The notes under the pieces are model-generated. The model had not been told where the DNA came from. It ran no database searches and saw only the letters and a list, made by a program, of their open reading frames with translations. Below are positions 42,301 to 50,288 of a DNA stretch of 64,000 nt, piece after piece. Where the stretch lies: contig JAFUEH010000018.1 of NCBI GenBank assembly GCA_017463985.1, positions 24,795 to 88,794 on the forward strand, read 5' to 3'. Each line of letters opens with the position of its first letter. Positions within the stretch are counted from its first letter, which is position 1. The DNA comes from Eubacterium sp. (GTDB taxonomy: Bacteria; Bacillota; Clostridia; Oscillospirales; Acutalibacteraceae). The position numbers were made by a program, and so were the translations under genes.

Positions 42301-43624
42301 CCGCATTATCATACCAATAATCAAACTCCATTGGATATTCGGTTTTTGAACCGCTTGCGAGAGTACCGCCGTTAGCATTAAAGGTGACGGTATACTTTGT
42401 ATTAGAGGTGGGCTTTGTGGATGGAAGGGTCAGCGTTCCGCTATGCGGCACATCCTGTACTGCCGGCGCACCGGTTCCGCCGTTGGCATTAAAGGTGACC
42501 TTATAGCTGTCGGTAGTGAATTCCTTAGTGGCCACCTTCTGGCGCGTATTTTTATCATTGTACGGTACAGCATATACCGTAATCAAATAATCGCCTTTTT
42601 CCGGTACCGTGAACGTATAGGTATTGGCATTCACATTGCCGGCAGCACCGGGCGAGCCGGCATAATGCTGCTTATTGGTGGTCTTGTTTTTGATAATCAG
42701 CCAATACTGATAAAAGTCAGTGTTCGCGCTGGTTTTTGCCCAGCTGATGCTCACCTTTTCGCCAACAGTATAGGACGTTTTGTTCAAGGTGATTGTCGGT
42801 GTTGTCATATTCCCAAGGCTCACGCTGACAGGAATGCTTTTTGTTACCGTTTTGCCGTCCTTTGTGGCGGTGAATTTGATATTGCCGCTGCCGGAAGCCA
42901 CGGCAGTGACCTTTAGCGTAAACACATTAACGTTCCATCCGCCGTCAGCACATTTAACTACACCGGAAGGATACTCCCATTTAAAAGCATCCAGTGCACC
43001 GCCGGAGCAAGTAACTTTGATGGTCGTTGAGGTTGTGCTGCCGTTAAGGCTGACCGAGCTTTTATCCAACGTCATGCCGATCGAAGAAGACGAGCCAGAT
43101 CCACCGCTGGGTGTGCCGGCATATCGCAACACATAAGTATATTTTTGTGTTTTACAAAACGTACACGCACTTTTATGTCGCACTTCTATTTCATGGCCAT
43201 TGCCATCTCCGGCTACTCCATCATAATTGTCATGTGCTGCAACACACTGATCATTACCAATATATAATTCAACATGGCTTCCCGGATTCAACAGAACATC
43301 ACCACGCTGAAGAGACACACTTCCCTTTGTGTACGCAGTAAAACCAGCAGCTTGAAAACTTTTCAAAATCGTCGAAGTGCCGTTTCTTCCAACATTAATA
43401 CCGGCTTGGTTAAATGCAGTACAAACCAAACTGGAACAATCATAACCGGTAGTGCCCCAGCTACCCCAAGAATAGCCGTATGCATTGTTGTTGGCTATGG
43501 ATACCGCCCAGTTTACCGCCTTTTCCACATAACTGTTCGTAGCAAACGCAGAAAAGTCAATGCCTGCTGTGATGCTCAGCAGCATGGTAAGTGCTAAAAT
43601 AATACTCAATACTTTTTTCATCAA
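39389..43624 (-). CDS. Secreted NlpC/P60 protein with InlB-type repeats, degenerate dockerin and choline-binding-type wall repeats
   Basis: 1411 residues. Signal peptide about 1-29. NlpC/P60 cysteine peptidase domain about 30-170, with Cys63 (YDCSSLVC) and His117 (GSHVELYIG), expected to cut peptidoglycan stem peptides. Ig-like and Listeria/Bacteroides (InlB-B) repeats follow at about 375-515 and 685-850 (FNANGGT, FLGWY, YAHW). Between them, about 519-581, is a type I dockerin whose second EF-hand loop (ADVNGDGKIT) lacks its usual helix. Seven 20-residue GW-type cell-wall-binding repeats end the protein (about 1275-1411). This mix links a wall hydrolase, an adhesin-like stalk and surface attachment. 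Confidence 0.9.
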   Translation of the reverse strand: MMKKVLSIILALTMLLSITAGIDFSAFATNSYVEKAVNWAVSIANNNAYGYSWGSWGTTGYDCSSLVCTAFNQAGINVGRNGTSTILKSFQAAGFTAYTKGSVSLQRGDVLLNPGSHVELYIGNDQCVAAHDNYDGVAGDGNGHEIEVRHKSACTFCKTQKYTYVLRYAGTPSGGSGSSSSIGMTLDKSSVSLNGSTTSTTIKVTCSGGALDAFKWEYPSGVVKCADGGWNVNVFTLKVTAVASGSGNIKFTATKDGKTVTKSIPVSVSLGNMTTPTITLNKTSYTVGEKVSISWAKTSANTDFYQYWLIIKNKTTNKQHYAGSPGAAGNVNANTYTFTVPEKGDYLITVYAVPYNDKNTRQKVATKEFTTDSYKVTFNANGGTGAPAVQDVPHSGTLTLPSTKPTSNTKYTVTFNANGGTLASGSKTEYPMEFDYWYDNAGDKYYPGHSYSFKANTTLYAHYTYTRLSAYNATKNGMYFLGWYDSDQTGDAGPTGVLYSSGSTEIKKNVTLYAMWSESKTRLFGDVNNDGRVNTADGLAISRIVSGAYTGNTAHHFFADVNGDGKITECIVNSQYANNITGSPNLFDGDSNIVGCYTVKIINYSDFPVVKYFNNFTISSYPKTTYEYGEEFDMRGLVLQANYSNSNIHNYVSDEIIVSDYDPYKIGKQTLTVHFYQWSVPLEVTVNAPAYTLIYDANGGYVSESSKAIQYNQAYGTLPTPVRDDYTFLGWYTEATGGTKVTASTVNSTLGDKTVYAHWRQNTFSVTYELNGGSHFSNDQYNIAYGSNITVPAEVPYQYGYSFKGWAVQCNTDKIVLPGEVLNIKENTILVAVWESPSAIEEYDIVYDSLEYANQWKGYTFTPDEDGQYYFYSTSSMPLTPTLSYCGKDLTIYEVENGENGFAFVGYLEAGETYTVYVNGEDANTMYNLSVIKYQDEVTSMSFEPVYDKTVSSDQLEFNDNGYLIGIDCTVFDDGDIIAFEYVDGSAKTYKYSEDSEEFIVGPGDTITLDELDYSYDIDTSDGTAIIYVGYKNGEIAVTFNIEDYLTVEKLSYRQNKRYSVNQSDIEYDKDGNITDIYINPFRAGDYFTVVYSNGGKESFEFSHTDKNGHNWFVSDSGEETDEIYYWANPWIERDSCSFTVSFRGCEDNVYFDIIDCEHDDSYFELDQPATTSADGRIAEYCDNCGELLAVYKIPAIKEVSLSTTKYSYDGKVKTPSVSAYNAYEETLEEGVDYTVSYSSGRKEAGTYYVTVTFEGLYSGTVKKSFTITKNGWVKESGKWYYYKNNAKLTGWQKLGGKWYYFNGSGAMLTGWQKLGGKWYLFNSSGAMLTGWQKSGGKWYLFNSSGAMLTGWQKSGSKWYYFNTGGDMVTGWKKIGSSWYYFESSGAMRTANLTQGGKTYRFNSSGACLNP
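39392..39802 (-). repeat. 60-bp tandem repeats encoding cell-wall-binding units
   Basis: Seven units of about 60 bp encode GWQKxGGKWYxFNxSGAMLT-like segments; units two to four are nearly identical at the DNA level. Such repeats can expand or contract by recombination. Confidence 0.85.
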
Positions 43625-43647
43625 TATCCCTCCTTGAATATAAGTTA

Positions 43648-43676
43648 ATTATAAGAGGTATTGGGACAAAAAACAA
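43648..43676 (-). promoter_or_regulatory. Promoter of the 1411-residue secreted protein gene
   Basis: TTGTTT (43671-43676), 17-bp spacer, TATAAT (43648-43653). Confidence 0.6.
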
Positions 43677-43704
43677 TCTGCCGGTGGCTGACTTTTGCAA
43701 AAAA

Positions 43705-43728
43705 AAACGACCCGTGTACGGGTCGTTT
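43705..43728 (-). terminator. Terminator after the 279-residue membrane protein gene
   Basis: AAACGACCCG-TGTA-CGGGTCGTTT followed by a run of T on the minus strand. Confidence 0.88.
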
Positions 43729-43749
43729 GGTGGGTAGCGTATTTTCCGC

Positions 43750-44589
43750 TTATTTTCTGATCAGGTCAAAGTATTCATCCGGGTCAAACACGCCGTGATC
43801 ATAGTACTCCTTCATGTCGATCTCGTTGTCGGAGACCACTTCATAGACATAGTACATCTCTTCGTCCACAGCGTAATCCAAGCCGGCGGAAAGCATCACC
43901 TTGTCGCCGTCGACCTTGAAGTTGCCCTCACAGTTGACGGAGTCAACGAGCTGTTGATAATCTTCATCGGTTAAATAGTCATCAAAATAGGTATCAAAGT
44001 CCTCGCCGAGATAATCATCTAAAAACGCAATCAGCTCCTCGTCGGTATAACCGGCCAGCTCCGGCTCCTCCTTCAAGCTGGCAAGCACTGCTTGTTTCAA
44101 CTGCTCTGATACATTTTGCGACAGCTGATCAAAGGATGCTTTGTTAACCGACATGATGTACGTGTTATCATCGTAAAAGCTGACATCGATGTCGACCGTG
44201 TAAGTGAAATCGTCGTCGATATACTGGCTCATTTCGCCCGCTTGCTCCAGGAAGCTGTCCGTGGCGTCAAAGGTCGTCTGCCAGTCTCCGTAAAACTGCT
44301 TCTCCTGTGAGCCGGCCAGCCCAATCACTACCAGTAGCGCGATCACTGCGACGATCACGCCGGCAATAATGCCGATAATCAGGCCTGTTTTCTTTTTCTT
44401 CGGCTGCTGCATCACTGCGGCGCCTCCCGGTACCGGCTGATATAGCGGTGCCTGCGGTGCGTACTGACCCTGCGGTGCGTACTGGCCCTGCGGCATTGGC
44501 TGACCCTGCGGCATCGGTTGACCCTGCGGCATTGGTTGACCCTGCGGCGGATTCTGTGGGAAGTTGTTGCCTTGATAATTGTTATCCAT
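43750..44589 (-). CDS. Membrane-anchored protein with Pro/Gln-rich N-terminal repeats
   Basis: 279 residues. The cytoplasmic N-terminus (1-65) is low complexity with PQGQPM/PQGQYA repeats, followed by a KKKK stop-transfer and one transmembrane helix (about 70-93). The extracellular part (about 95-279) is acidic and opens with QFYGDWQTTFDATDSF, as in lipocalin-like or DUF5105-type stress proteins, though I cannot assign it. A function in sensing or wall stress is conjecture. Its own terminator follows. Confidence 0.8.
   Translation of the reverse strand: MDNNYQGNNFPQNPPQGQPMPQGQPMPQGQPMPQGQYAPQGQYAPQAPLYQPVPGGAAVMQQPKKKKTGLIIGIIAGVIVAVIALLVVIGLAGSQEKQFYGDWQTTFDATDSFLEQAGEMSQYIDDDFTYTVDIDVSFYDDNTYIMSVNKASFDQLSQNVSEQLKQAVLASLKEEPELAGYTDEELIAFLDDYLGEDFDTYFDDYLTDEDYQQLVDSVNCEGNFKVDGDKVMLSAGLDYAVDEEMYYVYEVVSDNEIDMKEYYDHGVFDPDEYFDLIRK
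44452..44547 (-). repeat. 18-bp tandem repeats (PQGQPM/PQGQYA)
   Basis: Five 18-bp units plus a partial one encode PQGQPM three times and PQGQYA twice. The proline/glutamine repeat is just before the membrane helix. Confidence 0.8.
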
Positions 44590-44617
44590 GCGTATTCTCC
44601 TTTAGCATAAAAAATAC

Positions 44618-44647
44618 AAAAAGCAGTTTCAGAAGAAGCTGCTTTTT
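44618..44647. terminator. Bidirectional terminator after the coaD operon
   Basis: AAAAAGCAG pairs with CTGCTTTTT around a 12-nt loop, between the coiled-coil gene and the membrane protein gene. Confidence 0.75.
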
Positions 44648-44679
44648 ATGACTGTTGTAATGAAGCGCGGTTATTTCGT

Positions 44680-45237
44680 TTAGCCCTTGCGCTGTGCGTT
44701 AGAAATACCGTCACGGATACGGCGAACATCGGTCAGCGCCTTATACAGTGCGTCGTCGATAGAAAGCAGCGTATCGTCCGCATAGTTATTCACGGCGGTC
44801 AGCATTTCTCTTGACTTATTCTGTGCGGAGGTAACCATCTCGTTCGCCTGCGTCGTAGCATTGCCAAGGATCTCAGAAGCCTGATCCTGCGCCTCCTGAA
44901 TCATCTGCTTGCACTGCTCGTTAGCGTTAGCAATAATATCCGCTGCCTCCGCCTGCGCCGTCTTGGTGATTTCATCGCGCGCAACAAGGTCTCTGGCCTC
45001 TGCCTGCGCCTTCTTGATGATTTCGTCAGCCTCGCGCTTAGCCTCCTCCAAAATGGTGTTTCTGGAGTCAACGATCGCCTTGGCCTGCTTCGTTTCCTGC
45101 GGTGTGTTGAGGCGGATATCCTCAATAATCGTCTTAATTTTTTCAACGTCTACAGCTGACTTTTTAGAAAGGGGTATCGAGGTTGCGTCGTCCAGTACGT
45201 CTTCAAGATCTTCCAATAAAATATCGGTGTTTGTCAT
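44680..45237 (-). CDS. Coiled-coil protein (V-ATPase subunit H/DivIVA-like)
   Basis: 185 residues, almost entirely helical with long Ala/Glu/Lys/Gln heptads (about 60-160), no signal peptide or membrane segment. It resembles the coiled-coil proteins annotated as ATPase or V-type ATPase subunit H that follow coaD in many Clostridia. Function is unknown; a structural or DivIVA-like scaffold role is possible. It starts right after coaD, so the two are translationally coupled, and it ends the operon rsmD-coaD. Confidence 0.75.
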   Translation of the reverse strand: MTNTDILLEDLEDVLDDATSIPLSKKSAVDVEKIKTIIEDIRLNTPQETKQAKAIVDSRNTILEEAKREADEIIKKAQAEARDLVARDEITKTAQAEAADIIANANEQCKQMIQEAQDQASEILGNATTQANEMVTSAQNKSREMLTAVNNYADDTLLSIDDALYKALTDVRRIRDGISNAQRKG

Positions 45238-45238
45238 G

Positions 45239-45721
45239 TTAGCTATCTCCTTTACATCTTTTATAAATATCCTGTGCTATTTCGGGTGGAACAAACGAGC
45301 TGATGTCGCCTCCGAGCTTACAGACCTCCTTTACCATGCTGGAGGAGAGGAACATATTTTTTCCTCTTGCGCAGAGGAATACCGTTTCCGCCTCCGGATA
45401 AAGCGATTGGTTCGTAAGCGCCTGCTGAAATTCATATTCAAAATCAGACATCGCCCTCAGTCCTTTAACGATGGCAGCGGCTCCTTTTTCCTTGGCATAA
45501 TCCACCAGCAGACCGTCGTGCGTATCCACCGTTACATTAGCGGCTTTCACGCAGCGCCGGATCAGCCGCACACGCTCGTCATCACTGAACAGCGTTTTCT
45601 TGGTGCTGTTGCTGGCAACTACTACGATCACCTCGTCAAAGATATCCGCAGCACGCTCGATGATATCCAAATGCCCCAAGGTTATGGGATCAAAGCTGCC
45701 GGGGCAAATTGCGATCTTCAT
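45239..45721 (-). CDS. coaD: Phosphopantetheine adenylyltransferase
   Basis: 160 residues, the normal CoaD size. The nucleotidyltransferase motif is PGSFDPITLGHLDII (residues 7-21) and SSSMVKEV near the end is the second family signature. It adenylates 4'-phosphopantetheine in coenzyme A synthesis. It overlaps rsmD by 4 bp, a pairing conserved across Firmicutes. Confidence 0.97.
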   Translation of the reverse strand: MKIAICPGSFDPITLGHLDIIERAADIFDEVIVVVASNSTKKTLFSDDERVRLIRRCVKAANVTVDTHDGLLVDYAKEKGAAAIVKGLRAMSDFEYEFQQALTNQSLYPEAETVFLCARGKNMFLSSSMVKEVCKLGGDISSFVPPEIAQDIYKRCKGDS

Positions 45722-46263
45722 TCGTCATGATCCTTTCGATAATAGGTCAATTTTGTTTTACCGTAGTTCTTCTCCTTCGTGACAGACCAACCGTTCACAG
45801 ACGGTGGCAGGACTTCATCCCGTGCGGTTTCACAGATGATCACGCCGTCGGCGTTCATCTTATCCGTCAGCCGCTCCAGACACGGAGCGATCAGCTCTTT
45901 ATGATACGGCGGATCAAGGAAGGCAATATCGTACGACCCGTGGCGCAGCAAAAACGCCGCCGCGTCGCACAGCACCAGCGAGGAGACGTCCTCCATCTTG
46001 CAGGTCCTGATATTTTCCGCGACCACCTTATACGCCTCGCGGCTGTTCTCAACAAAGGTGCAAAAGCGCGCGCCTCTTGACAGCGCTTCGATCCCCAGCT
46101 GGCCGGAGCCGGCAAACAGATCCAGCACCTGCGCTCCCTCCAGCTCAAATTGAATGGAGCTGAACAGCGCCTCTTTCGTGCTCTGTGAGGTAGGACGAGT
46201 GACCTCCTCACCGGCAAGCGTTATTAAGTTTCTGCCTCTGGCGGAGCCGGTAATCACTCTCAT
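45718..46263 (-). CDS. rsmD: 16S rRNA (guanine(966)-N(2))-methyltransferase RsmD
   Basis: 181 residues. MRVITGSARGRNL is the classic N-terminus, VLDLFAGSGQLGIEALSRGA the SAM motif and FLDPPY the catalytic NPPY-type motif. It methylates G966 of 16S rRNA. First gene of the rsmD-coaD operon with a near-consensus promoter about 35 bp upstream. Confidence 0.96.
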   Translation of the reverse strand: MRVITGSARGRNLITLAGEEVTRPTSQSTKEALFSSIQFELEGAQVLDLFAGSGQLGIEALSRGARFCTFVENSREAYKVVAENIRTCKMEDVSSLVLCDAAAFLLRHGSYDIAFLDPPYHKELIAPCLERLTDKMNADGVIICETARDEVLPPSVNGWSVTKEKNYGKTKLTYYRKDHDE

Positions 46264-46298
46264 AAAATAATCCTTAGTAAAACTGTTATACCCTTAAT

Positions 46299-46327
46299 AT
46301 TATACAGAGCATTCAAATGTTAGTCAA
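46299..46327 (-). promoter_or_regulatory. Promoter of rsmD-coaD
   Basis: TTGACT (46322-46327), 17-bp spacer, TATAAT (46299-46304). Confidence 0.85.
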
Positions 46328-46343
46328 GGCAAATTTCAGAAAT

Positions 46344-48161
46344 TTATGAATTGTAATAATTAAATATCGCCTCTGCATTCTTCCTGCTGACGCCGGGAAC
46401 AGACGCCAGCTCTTCGGCACTCGCTGCCTTGATGGCGGTGACCGTCTTAAACTGCTTCAACAGTGCCTTTGCCTTTTTCTCGCCAATACCCTCTATGCGC
46501 ATCAAACCGGAGGAAAAGCTCGATTTTTGGTGCTTCTTATGGTGATAGGTGATTGCAAAGCGATGCACCTCCTCCTGAATCACAGAAACCAGCGTGAACG
46601 CGCTGCGGTGAGAATTGATCGCAATTTCACCGCCGTCATAAGCGATCGCACGCGTGCGGTGCTTGCTGTCCTTCACCATGCCGAACACCGGCACCTCCAG
46701 CTTCATTTGACGGATCACCGGCAGCACAGCCTTTACCTGCGGCTCACCGCCGTCAAGCAGGATCAGGTCCGGCAACTGCTTAAAAGTGCTGTCCTCTTCG
46801 TCCTCGTAATAATGCTTAAAGCGGCGCGTCAGCACTTCGTTCATCGAGCCGACGTCGTTCTGACCGTCAAAGCCCTTGATTGAAAATCGCTTGTAGGCCT
46901 TTTTCATCGGCCGGCCGTTATGGAACACCACCATACCGGCCACGTTATCGGCACCGAAGGTATGGGATATATCATAGCTTTCGATATATTCCGGCGGCTT
47001 CGGCAAACCGAGCAGCGACGCCAGCTCTTCCAGCGCAGCCAACTCCTTACCGAGCCTCCCCTGCTGCTGTGCCAGATGCTCATTAGCATTTTTAATGCAC
47101 ATATTGACAATCGCCAGGTGTTCGCCCTTTTGCGGATGTAGCAGCTCCACCCGTTTACCGCGCAGGGTCTCCAGATGGCGGTGCAGTAGCTCCTCCTCGG
47201 CAATATCGCCGTCGACAGCGATCCGTGACGGAATCCGGCTGCGCATGGAATAATAGCGCTCGATCAGCTCAAAGCGCGCCTCCGGCAGACTATCCACGCT
47301 GTCGATCAGCCAATGCTCGCTGTCTGTCAGCCGTCCGTTTTGGAAGCGCAGCACGTCAAAGCACGCCTTTTTATTGCCGTTGACCAGGGCGAAAACGTCC
47401 TCCTCCGGCACATTGATAGAGACCACCTTTTGGCGTTCCTCCAAATTTTTAATGGCCTTGATACGGTCGCGCATTTTAGCCGCCTTTTCAAACTCCAGCG
47501 CTTCGCTATACTGCGTCATTTTTTCCTGCAGCTCTGCCACCGCTTTTTTGCTGCCGCCCTTCAAAAAAGAAACGGCGTCCTTGACAGTCGCGGCATATTC
47601 CGCCTGCGTAATGTCGCCGTGACAGGGGGCGGAGCACAAGCCCATGAAGCCGTTCAGGCAAGGACGGCTTTTACCGTAATCGCGCGGAAACTGTTTATTA
47701 CAGCGCGGCAGCTTAAAGATCTTCAGCGTTTCCTCCACGGCGTTTTTCACAGAAAAATTGGAAATAAACGGGCCGATATACTCCGCCGTTTCATCATCCA
47801 TGCGGTAGCATTCCTGAATCCGCGGAAAATCGCCCTTGGTCACTTTGATATAGTTATAGCCCTTATCGTCCTTGAGGAGAATATTATATTTTGGTCGGTG
47901 CTGCTTGATTAAAGAACACTCCAGCACCAGCGCTTCAAATTCGGAGTCACAAAGAATGTAGTCAAAATCGTCTACATTCTCTACCATTCTGATCACCTTC
48001 ATCGAATGGTTTGCATGAGAGCCAAAGTAGGAGGAAACCCTGTTTTTCAGCGCCTTTGCCTTGCCGATATAGATAATTTTTTTATCCTTGTTTTTCATGA
48101 TATACACGCCGGGCGTCAGCGGCAGTGCCATTGCCTTTTTGCGCAGCTCCTTTTCCGTCAA
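46344..48161 (-). CDS. uvrC: Excinuclease ABC subunit C
   Basis: 605 residues. GIY-YIG nuclease domain at the N-terminus (GVYIMKNKDKKIIYIGKA), a UvrB-binding UVR segment (about 195-230), the C-terminal RNase H-like nuclease (SYDISHTFGADNVAGMVVF, LILLDGGEPQ) and helix-hairpin-helix motifs at the end (IEGIGEKKAKALL, VPGVSRKNAEAI). It makes both incisions in nucleotide excision repair. An extended -10 promoter (TGG-TATAAT, -10 at 48194-48199) lies 33 bp upstream. Confidence 0.97.
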   Translation of the reverse strand: MTEKELRKKAMALPLTPGVYIMKNKDKKIIYIGKAKALKNRVSSYFGSHANHSMKVIRMVENVDDFDYILCDSEFEALVLECSLIKQHRPKYNILLKDDKGYNYIKVTKGDFPRIQECYRMDDETAEYIGPFISNFSVKNAVEETLKIFKLPRCNKQFPRDYGKSRPCLNGFMGLCSAPCHGDITQAEYAATVKDAVSFLKGGSKKAVAELQEKMTQYSEALEFEKAAKMRDRIKAIKNLEERQKVVSINVPEEDVFALVNGNKKACFDVLRFQNGRLTDSEHWLIDSVDSLPEARFELIERYYSMRSRIPSRIAVDGDIAEEELLHRHLETLRGKRVELLHPQKGEHLAIVNMCIKNANEHLAQQQGRLGKELAALEELASLLGLPKPPEYIESYDISHTFGADNVAGMVVFHNGRPMKKAYKRFSIKGFDGQNDVGSMNEVLTRRFKHYYEDEEDSTFKQLPDLILLDGGEPQVKAVLPVIRQMKLEVPVFGMVKDSKHRTRAIAYDGGEIAINSHRSAFTLVSVIQEEVHRFAITYHHKKHQKSSFSSGLMRIEGIGEKKAKALLKQFKTVTAIKAASAEELASVPGVSRKNAEAIFNYYNS

Positions 48162-48193
48162 GGCGATCCCCTCCTTCTCCTGTTGATAGTGCT

Positions 48194-48199
48194 ATTATA
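48194..48199 (-). promoter_or_regulatory. Extended -10 promoter of uvrC
   Basis: TATAAT preceded by TGG; the -35 region (TTTATT, 17 bp upstream) is weak, as usual for extended -10 promoters. It overlaps the area just past the ptsH terminator. Confidence 0.55.
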
Positions 48200-48212
48200 C
48201 CACATTTTTCAA

Positions 48213-48242
48213 AAAAAATAAAGCGCAGCTTGTCACTGCGCT
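48213..48242 (-). terminator. ptsH terminator
   Basis: AGCGCAG pairs with CTGCGCT, followed on the minus strand by TTATTTTTTTT. Confidence 0.88.
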
Positions 48243-48255
48243 CTTATTGCGATCC

Positions 48256-48519
48256 TTATTCGTTGAATCCGCTCTTAACCAGTGCTACAAGACCGTTAAC
48301 AGCCTCTTCCTCGTCTGCGCCGTCAGCGATGATTCTGATATCTGTGCCGCCCATAATACCGAGGGAAAGAACACCGAGCAGTGACTTTGCATTCACTCTT
48401 CTCTCTTCCTTTTCCACCCAGATGGAGGACTTGAACTCGTTAGCCTTCTGAATAAAAAAGGTGGCCGGACGAGCATGTAAACCAACCTGATTTTCAACAG
48501 TTACATCTTTAACGAACAT
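48256..48519 (-). CDS. ptsH: Phosphocarrier protein HPr
   Basis: 87 residues. His15 in GLHARPAT accepts phosphate from enzyme I, and Ser46 in NAKSLLGVLSLGI is the HPr-kinase site, so it can serve both sugar transport and CcpA-type catabolite control. (Crh lacks the His.) It stands alone, not with ptsI. Its promoter carries a palindrome just downstream of the -10, the same core as the sulfoquinovose operon operator. Confidence 0.95.
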   Translation of the reverse strand: MFVKDVTVENQVGLHARPATFFIQKANEFKSSIWVEKEERRVNAKSLLGVLSLGIMGGTDIRIIADGADEEEAVNGLVALVKSGFNE

Positions 48520-48562
48520 ACCCTATACCTCTCAAAAATACCTCTAATATGTGATTCAAACA

Positions 48563-48587
48563 GTTAGATTAACAGCGTTAATTTAAC
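48563..48587. promoter_or_regulatory. Palindromic operator in the ptsH leader
   Basis: Two 11-bp arms around a 3-bp centre with one mismatched pair; core GATTAAC-AGC-GTTAAT. It spans roughly +5 to +29 of the ptsH transcript. The 15-bp core ATTAAC-N3-GTTAAT is identical to that at 5477-5501. Confidence 0.65.
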
Positions 48588-48598
48588 CTTTCTGCTAT

Positions 48599-48626
48599 AT
48601 TATAGCATTAAATTTTTAATCGTCAA
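48599..48626 (-). promoter_or_regulatory. ptsH promoter
   Basis: TTGACG (48621-48626), 16-bp spacer, TATAAT (48599-48604). Confidence 0.82.
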
Positions 48627-48734
48627 CGGCATTTTTTAAACTTCGTATGACTCATTAATTATTAACAAAATTGTCGGCTGCAATTTGTGCAATTTTAACA
48701 TAATTTTAAAGCCAAAAAAATGACGGCGATCGCC

Positions 48735-49472
48735 CTATTTTGTGTCTGTTGAAAGGGTCGATAGGTATATTTTGTCTTTTTCGGTCAACGCAGCCTTTTC
48801 CAGCAGCTCCGGTCGGCGTTCATAAGTTCGCTGCAACGACGCGCGTCGACGCCATTCGTCCACCTTCGCATGATGTCCGCTCAGCAGCACCTCCGGCACA
48901 GCGCGTCCCTGCCACTCTGCCGGATGCGTATACTGCGGATATTCCAGCAACGAGGCATAGTGACTCTCTTCGGTGAAGCACGTCTCATCCGACAGCACGC
49001 CGGGCAGCAGTCGTGCAATACTGTCCGCGACGATCAGCGCCGGCAGCTCACCGCCCGTCAGCACATAATCGCCAACTGAGATTTCCTCCGGCTGCAGCGC
49101 TTCGATCACGCGCTCATCAACACCCTCGTAATGGCCGCAAAGGATGGCAATATGCTCCATCTCAGCAAGCGCTTTGACGCGCTCCTGCGTCAACAGCTTC
49201 CCCTGCGGCGTCATATATAGCAGGTGCGGCGTTTGGCCAACCGTCTCGCACAGCGACTGAAAGCAACGGTAGATCGGCTCCGCCTGCATGACCATACCCA
49301 TGCCGCCGCCGTAAGGCTTATCGTCTACGCGGCGATGCTTATCCGGCGTGTAATCGCGGATATCGACGCAGTTGATCGTCACCTTACCGGCTGCCCTTGC
49401 CCTGCCGATAATGCTTTCGTTCAGCACTGCGGTACACATGGCCGGGAACAGGGTCATAATATCAATTCTCAT
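48735..49472 (-). CDS. trmD: tRNA (guanine(37)-N(1))-methyltransferase
   Basis: 245 residues of the SPOUT class. MRIDIMTLFPAM is the family N-terminus, and the knotted SAM site includes LCGHYEGVDERV and SVGDYVLTGGELPALIV. It methylates G37 next to the anticodon and prevents frameshifting. It overlaps rimM by 11 bp and ends the rpsP-khpA-rimM-trmD operon. A short GGCGATCGCC palindrome with a T-run follows and may be a weak terminator. Confidence 0.97.
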   Translation of the reverse strand: MRIDIMTLFPAMCTAVLNESIIGRARAAGKVTINCVDIRDYTPDKHRRVDDKPYGGGMGMVMQAEPIYRCFQSLCETVGQTPHLLYMTPQGKLLTQERVKALAEMEHIAILCGHYEGVDERVIEALQPEEISVGDYVLTGGELPALIVADSIARLLPGVLSDETCFTEESHYASLLEYPQYTHPAEWQGRAVPEVLLSGHHAKVDEWRRRASLQRTYERRPELLEKAALTEKDKIYLSTLSTDTK

Positions 49473-49971
49473 GGAATAATCCTTTCATCGGCTTGATGCG
49501 GATCTCCTGCTTTTCCACGTCCACCTTTTTGATAATATCCGGCGTTGCCGGCAGCAGGAAGCGCATCCCCTGCAGGGACATCTCATAAATATCGCAGGAG
49601 CCGTAATTCATCACATCTGTGATCCTACCATAGACATTGCCGTTTTCGTCATCAACCACAAAACAGCCGATCACGTCCGCCAGGTAAAAGGCGCCGTCCT
49701 CGATTTCGGCTTCATCGCGGTCACAGTAAAGCACCTTGCCCTTGAGCGCCTCTGCCTTCTCAATATCGGTGATCTCCGCCAATTTCAGAATAGCAATATT
49801 TTTTTGCGGCCTGGCATTGACGAGCGTCAGCGCTTCCTTCCCCTCGTCGTCAAGATATACCTTCTTCAACTGCTTCAGATATTTGATATCGTCGCACCAA
49901 TATTCAAACTTTACCTCGCCGCGCAAGCCGTGCGTATTATTCACCTTGCCAAGCTCTAAGTACTGATCCAT
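49462..49971 (-). CDS. rimM: Ribosome maturation factor RimM
   Basis: 169 residues from ATG 49971 (MDQYLELGKVNNTHGLRGEV), which fits the family; longer in-frame versions run into khpA. The RimM N-terminal beta-barrel (1-85) and the PRC-barrel domain (FYLADVIGCFVVDDENGNVYG, about 95-169) are visible. It helps mature the 30S head domain. It lies between khpA and trmD. Confidence 0.95.
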   Translation of the reverse strand: MDQYLELGKVNNTHGLRGEVKFEYWCDDIKYLKQLKKVYLDDEGKEALTLVNARPQKNIAILKLAEITDIEKAEALKGKVLYCDRDEAEIEDGAFYLADVIGCFVVDDENGNVYGRITDVMNYGSCDIYEMSLQGMRFLLPATPDIIKKVDVEKQEIRIKPMKGLFHEN

Positions 49972-50015
49972 ATTTTTCCTCACACAGAAAAAGCCCCGCT
50001 TTCGGGGGCTTTTCA

Positions 50016-50249
50016 TTAATCAATTTCAACTGATATTTTTGCATCTCTACGGTTGGCAGCAGCGCGCATGACCACGCGGATCGCCTTTGCGATCCTTCCC
50101 TGCTTGCCAATCACTCTGCCCATGTCGCCGTCAGCAACATGAAGATGATACACGGTTACGCCTTCTTCATTCGGCTCGTCAACATCAATCGAAACCTCGT
50201 CAGGGTTATCTACTAAGCCCTTCGTAATTGATTTTAACAATTCCTCCAA
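50016..50249 (-). CDS. khpA: KH-domain RNA-binding protein KhpA
   Basis: 77 residues from TTG 50249 (MEELLKSITKGLVDNPDEV), spaced 8 nt from AGGAGG; the in-frame GTG at 50258 overlaps that box. The single KH domain shows GRVIGKQGRIAKAIR with the GxxG loop GKQG. KhpA, with KhpB, binds RNA and affects cell division and elongation in Firmicutes. Its slot between rpsP and rimM is conserved. Confidence 0.94.
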   Translation of the reverse strand: MEELLKSITKGLVDNPDEVSIDVDEPNEEGVTVYHLHVADGDMGRVIGKQGRIAKAIRVVMRAAANRRDAKISVEID

Positions 50250-50288
50250 AGAAAACACCTCCTAGCTCTTATTGTTGCGGAATAAGAA

